Source: Apium graveolens (lineage: Eukaryota; Streptophyta; Magnoliopsida; Apiales; Apiaceae). Taken from it: 64,000 bases of DNA. The first letter of the stretch is position 1; each line of letters begins with the position of its first letter. The translations under genes and the position numbers were made by a program. Shown one piece after another: positions 59,884 through 64,000 of this stretch. Under the pieces are notes generated by a model. It was given only the letters and a program-made list of their open reading frames with translations. It was not told the origin of the DNA and made no database searches. Location of the stretch: positions 137,759,263-137,823,262 of the forward strand of contig NC_133647.1 in the NCBI RefSeq assembly GCF_009905375.1. Direction: 5' to 3'.

Positions 59884-60606
59884 GTCCCAGCCCATTTAAA
59901 TCCGTCGCACCGGAGTTTTAAAAGGGAAGGAAAGCTAATAAGTAAAATAATTTCACTTTCATTCGTAATCGTGTTCCCGAGTTTTTAAAAAGAGTGAAAG
60001 TAAGTGTTAATAAATGTAAATTTGATAATCTTTCACTACAAAAATGGGATGCAAGTACTTTACCTCCTAAACACTTTATTCCTTCCTGTTAAAAAACTCG
60101 GAAGCGAAACCCTTAATACTCGTAGTATTCAGCAGTACAAATGCAATGATTTAAGTATACGTGAATGAACACCTCGTTTATTTTCGATGAGTATTCTAAA
60201 AATTGTTGAGTCGGCCCGTTATTCAGTTCAAGTACTTGTTTTTAATTTTTCATCTGATTTGATTTTCAAGTAATCGTGTTTAAAATTAATTTTATTAATA
60301 CTCGGTCAAAACTCAATTTTGACTCTGCGTACTTGAGGTCAAATTTGAGTTTGATTTTCTCAATTAAAAAAAAAAATTGTTCCAAAAAAAGATCAAACTC
60401 GAAATTTATATCTTTGTTTTTTATATATAAAAAAATTGACATTTATTAGAATTATACATGAAATCTTATTAAAACTTATATTTAACTATTTTGACAAATT
60501 TATCTAATATGTATAGAAAATACATCTCAAAGACACCATAAATGTCGCATTAATTACGCTTGTAATTCATGTTCAGAGCCCAATACAAATCAGGTCAGTC
60601 GAGGCT
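59884..60606. other. AT-rich intergenic DNA
   Basis: No supported feature; poly-A/T runs and scattered TCGAATTTGA-like words only. Confidence 0.6.
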
Positions 60607-60978
60607 TGTCACGGACTAAAAATGGCCTAGGACCTCAAGGTCCACGAACATAAGTTGTTCGCGGGAAATGCCCAATACGGCTGGAAGATTAGAGACATGA
60701 CGTCCAATATGGACACTAACTCCTACAAGAAAGCATCTAGAATCTGCTGCCTTGCGGGAGTCCTAATTACCATATAAGTTGAAGACTTGTCCACTAAGTC
60801 TCACAACCCAAGTCTAACCCTAAACTCGCCCCTATATAAAGGGCTCTACGCCTCAACCTAGAACTACGTTTTTTGCTTGATTCTCTATAACACAAAGATA
60901 CGAAACTCACAAATCTTAGTATTAGATACTAACGAACCCTAGTTTTTATTTCACAACATCAGGACTGCTCATAGGTTA
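60607..60978 (+). repeat. Possible solo-LTR fragment
   Basis: It starts TGTCACGG and has CCCCTATATAAAGGG (about 60831-60845) like an LTR TATA box. A leader-like stretch follows, ending near the copia LTR at 60979. The region is less AT-rich than its flanks. No target duplication or partner repeat was found. Confidence 0.4.
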
Positions 60979-61450
60979 TGTTAGATATATTTGAGATGTC
61001 ATGTCTAATATGATTTGTGTTTAGTTTTCAGAACTTAACAACAGGACAAATCAGGACTTACTGAAATCAGGACTTATTGGAAGTCAGAACTTAATATCAG
61101 AACTTACGGTCATATCAGAACTTAAGTGCGGGAAGACTTTCAAATAAGGAATGAAGCTGATTTACAGGAGAAAATCGAGACTAAAACAATAGAAGATATG
61201 CATGGAAAGAGTTAGAAGACTGGAAGACTTGTAGAAGATATCTGATTGATATATTTTAGGAGACAGAATTGTATTCCATATCAATTAGAATATATCTTGT
61301 AATTGTGTACTATATAAACACAGACTTAGGGTTTACACTAGAGGTGTTATCATTATCGAGAAGATTATACATTGTAACCTAGCAGCTCTTATTGATATTT
61401 GTTCATCACTGAGAGAGAACAACAGTTCTTATTGTAACAGAATTTATTCA
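60979..61450 (+). repeat. Copia LTR fragment F (D family), cut by element G
   Basis: A plus-strand LTR starting TGTTAGATATATTTGAG and matching the D and G LTRs, with six TCAGAACTTA/TCAGGACTTA words and the TATATAAACACA box. It stops at 61450, where G begins. The last 120 bp or so of the LTR must lie beyond G, outside the window. Confidence 0.88.
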
Positions 61451-62052
61451 TGTTAGGTCACACACACACACTGTAGAAGGGGGTTGAATACAGTGTATAG
61501 CAAAATCAAATCGAATTCAAAGAACACAAGTAACAAAAAAACAAACTTTATTAAACTCTGTTACAATGTAGAACTGTCCTCTCTCAGTGATGAACAAATA
61601 TCACGAGAGCTGCTAGGGTTACAATGAATAATATTCTCGATAATGATAATACATATAGTGTAAACCCTATGTCTGTGTTTATATATCACACAGTTACAAG
61701 ATAATCGCTAATTGATATGGAATATAATTCTGCTTCCTAAAATATATCAATCAGTTATCTTTTCTTCCAAGTATTCCATTCTTCACATAATTCATTCTTC
61801 ATGCATATCTCTTCTTATGTTTGTCTTGATCTTCTCTCCTTTCAATCAACTGCCTTCCTTATCTGAAAGTTTCCTTTAAGTCCTGATATTATCTTCTGAT
61901 AAATATCTCCTGAACCTTAAGTACTGATAACTTAAGTTCTGACTTCAGTATAAGTGCTGATTTCAGTTAAGTACTGATTTGTCCTGTTTAAGTAAGATCT
62001 GAAAACTAAACACAAATCATATTAGACATGACATTATCAAATATATCTAACA
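61451..62052 (-). repeat. 3' LTR of copia G, 602 bp
   Basis: On the minus strand it runs from TGTTAGATATATTTGATAAT to GTGTGACCTAACA, with a (CA)n run near its outer end. It carries about seven TCAG-type motif copies and a TATATAAACACA box, as in D. Confidence 0.93.
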
Positions 62053-62064
62053 ATCTCCCCCAAC
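62053..62064 (-). other. Polypurine tract of copia G
   Basis: The minus strand reads AAGTTGGGGGAGAT directly before the LTR, the same Sirevirus-type tract as in C. Confidence 0.9.
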
Positions 62065-62255
62065 TTGTAAATTAGCATAATATACAAGTTTAACAGATAT
62101 TTGATGATGTCAAAAACATGAAGTACAAATGCATGAGAATTTGACTAGATAACTACAACTTACAGTCCTTAAAGTTTTACCAACTTTAACTTCTGATAAC
62201 AACTTCAGTCTGTATACACATCAGAATTTGAGCAGTTGTAGATCTTGATTTGGCT

Positions 62256-64000
62256 TCAATTTCTGATCTCTTCGATGTCAGGAGTTGTTCTGAGATAGTT
62301 CTTTAACAAACATCTCTCAGCATATCTGAGTTCATCAATCATCCTCCTTTTAGCATCTTTGAGTTCTGCAGTATCTTCACCAGTTTGAAAGATAGCATAT
62401 CTGAGATCATTAATTTTTGCTTTTCTCAACTCCTGATCTAGTCTTATGACATAGGCTTTGCCAGACTCTAGATTGAATTCAAGTCCCTTAATACCAAGAT
62501 ATGTTCTGATCTTTGCAGTATTAGACTTCATATCAACAATATCACCCTTGTGATCTCTGGACTTTGGACAGTATGTGCTGTCAGAATTTACAGAATAAAG
62601 CATTTTCTGTCTCTGAATTTGAGTCTTCAAATAATTTGCAGCACTTTCTGTCATTCTGTCATTCACTTGAAGTAAGAATAAAACATGTTCTAGTTCCTCA
62701 AAATACTTCAGTGGTATAACATTTTCCCTTATATGGTAAACCCTACCATCTGTCATGAAATATAACAAGATGTGTTCTTTTAAGAAGGTATGGTAGACCA
62801 TCTATACAGATTCTAGTTGATTCAATCTTTCAGGAGTTGCTCCAACACCTGGTTCACTTAAGGAAGTTGGATCATTGGTTGTGTTCTGCACTCTTCTTTC
62901 ATCAGCACTACCCAATCCATATTTATCTCTTGCTTCCTTTCCAGTAACCACTCTTGCTTCAAAACCACTTGCTGCAGTCTTCGAAGGTTGAGTCTATTTG
63001 GCTTTAGTGAATCCTGGTAGGAGTAACTTTGAGGATTTAACATGAGTAATGTCAGAGGTTTCCTTTGACTTATCTTCTAATATCAAGCCAACTTGAGCTA
63101 TGTCAGAGGTTGCTTGCTTCATTGTTATATCAGAACTAACTATATCTTGACTCTGAACAACTTGAGCCATGTCAGAGGTTGTTTTAGAAATCTTCCTTGA
63201 AGTCAGAGTAAGATCAACATCTTCAACAGAAATTTCTTCATATATAGGAGGCACATAAACCTTTACAGGTTCACCAACTTTTTCTTTGCCCTTGGACCTT
63301 GGATCTATCTGCAATTGTGATTTGGCCTTGGTTGCCACATGATTTGTCCTTTCTTTTATCACAATGCCTTTAGCCGTAGGAAGTTTCTTTTTAACAACAG
63401 AAGCTTCAAATTTGGAGTTGACCTTTTCTAACTTAAGTCTAGCTTCTTCTTCCATTAGACTTTCAAAGTCCATTCCTGGATTTTCCTTCAGAAATAACTG
63501 TCTTGAAATCTCCTCATCAAGTTCCAGATGTTCATCAGAACTTATCTTTTTACCAGTATCAAAAGGTATTCTTCTCCCAGTATCAGAATTTGTTCTTTGA
63601 CTTGTAGTTCTACTTGATGAAAGACCTTTACCTTGACCACGACCTCCACCCATTCCAGAGTTTCCCGGGTCATTACCATCATCCTTTTTCTTCAGTGTCT
63701 TATCAGGTTTGCATTTGGACTTAATTACTTTCTCCCCCTTTTTGGCATCAGCAGGTAAAAGAAGAGAGACAAGCAATTCCACTGAGGATTGGATCTCATT
63801 GAGTTGATTTTGATGAGAAGCTTGATTCTTCAAAATTTTATCAATCTGAGACTGTTGCTTCTCTTGGGTTTTCTCAATGTTGGCAATTCTGTCAAAGGAA
63901 GGTTTGAAAAAGTTTTTCTTTTCAAGTTTCATAGTCATTTCTTGCTTGAGTAAAGCTTCTTGAATTTTTTGCACCTCGGCATGAGTTGTTGAGTGTTGAC
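62256..64000 (-). pseudogene. ORF3 of copia G, C-terminal half (partial, two in-frame stops)
   Basis: A single minus-strand frame, open at the window edge and ending TGA at 62256, is interrupted only by TAGs at 62994 and about 62802. From the edge inward it shows a Gln/Lys-rich coiled-coil (QKQQSQIDKILKNQ) and a Gly/Ser/Lys linker. Then come EISRQLFLKENPGMDFE and DPRSKGKEKV, shared with E, and a region with repeated TSDI/TSDM words encoded by the motif. A C-terminal region with KYFEELEHVLFLLQ follows. No membrane segment is seen. It is the counterpart of ORF3 in C and E; function unknown. Confidence 0.78.

Larger units (their letters stand above)
61451..64000 (-). mobile_element. Copia element G (D family), minus strand, running off the window
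   Basis: 3' LTR at 61451-62052, polypurine tract, and the 3' half of ORF3 on the minus strand. Gag and pol would lie right of the window. It interrupts LTR fragment F in the opposite orientation. Confidence 0.9.

Noticed and set aside
60831..60845. TATA-like box as promoter of a host gene
   Set aside because: No host reading frame follows; the context fits an LTR fragment better.

Overview
This window looks like nuclear DNA from a flowering plant, probably a eudicot with a large, transposon-rich genome; the species cannot be fixed from the sequence. Two things point to this. There is a spliced plant-type cytochrome c gene of 112 codons, and about three quarters of the window consists of LTR retrotransposons of plant-specific kinds: Ty3/Gypsy chromoviruses and Ty1/Copia Sirevirus-like elements.

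Positions 1-49977 form a nested stack of retrotransposons. From outside in: copia D (minus strand, 5' LTR at 41273-41867) sits in an older copia ORF3 fragment (41868-42555). Gypsy A (plus strand, 3' LTR at 29112-32813) is inserted in ORF3 of D. Gypsy B (minus strand, 3189-28489, target duplication TCGCT) is inserted in the integrase region of A. Copia C (plus strand, 12816-25619, target duplication ATAAC) is inserted just beside the primer-binding site of B. C is very young: its LTRs differ by four substitutions and one single-base indel over about 1015 bp. Right of D lie a chimeric, older copia E (42556-49401) and a further LTR remnant.

Positions 49978-60978 are the genic island. It holds two MITE-like elements, AT-rich intergenic DNA, cytochrome c (52625-55207, minus, three exons), a 734-bp Mutator-type MITE with a 9-bp target duplication (55669-56402), and an intronless gene for a seven-transmembrane protein (56909-58096, minus) with an overlapping upstream ORF and GA-repeat leader DNA. 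Positions 60979-64000 return to copia elements of the D family: an LTR fragment (plus) broken by element G (minus), whose ORF3 runs off the window.

The most notable signal concerns the copia elements. Each family carries a large extra reading frame (ORF3, up to about 1515 codons) downstream of pol, with no visible membrane segment. In three elements (C, D, E) it is preceded by a TATA-like box about 95-112 bp before the first ATG after pol, as if expressed from its own promoter. Each family also carries its own short motif scattered in matching places: the LTR, the gag linker, the integrase-RT linker, the post-pol spacer and the ORF3 linker. In C the motif is TCAACGGAT or its complement (38 exact copies counted by eye, often in perfect hairpin pairs). 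In D, E, F and G it is of the type TCAGAACTTA. A family-specific motif plus a separately promoted accessory protein suggests, as inference only, a motif-binding retroelement factor comparable in logic to the VANC anti-silencing proteins of VANDAL transposons.
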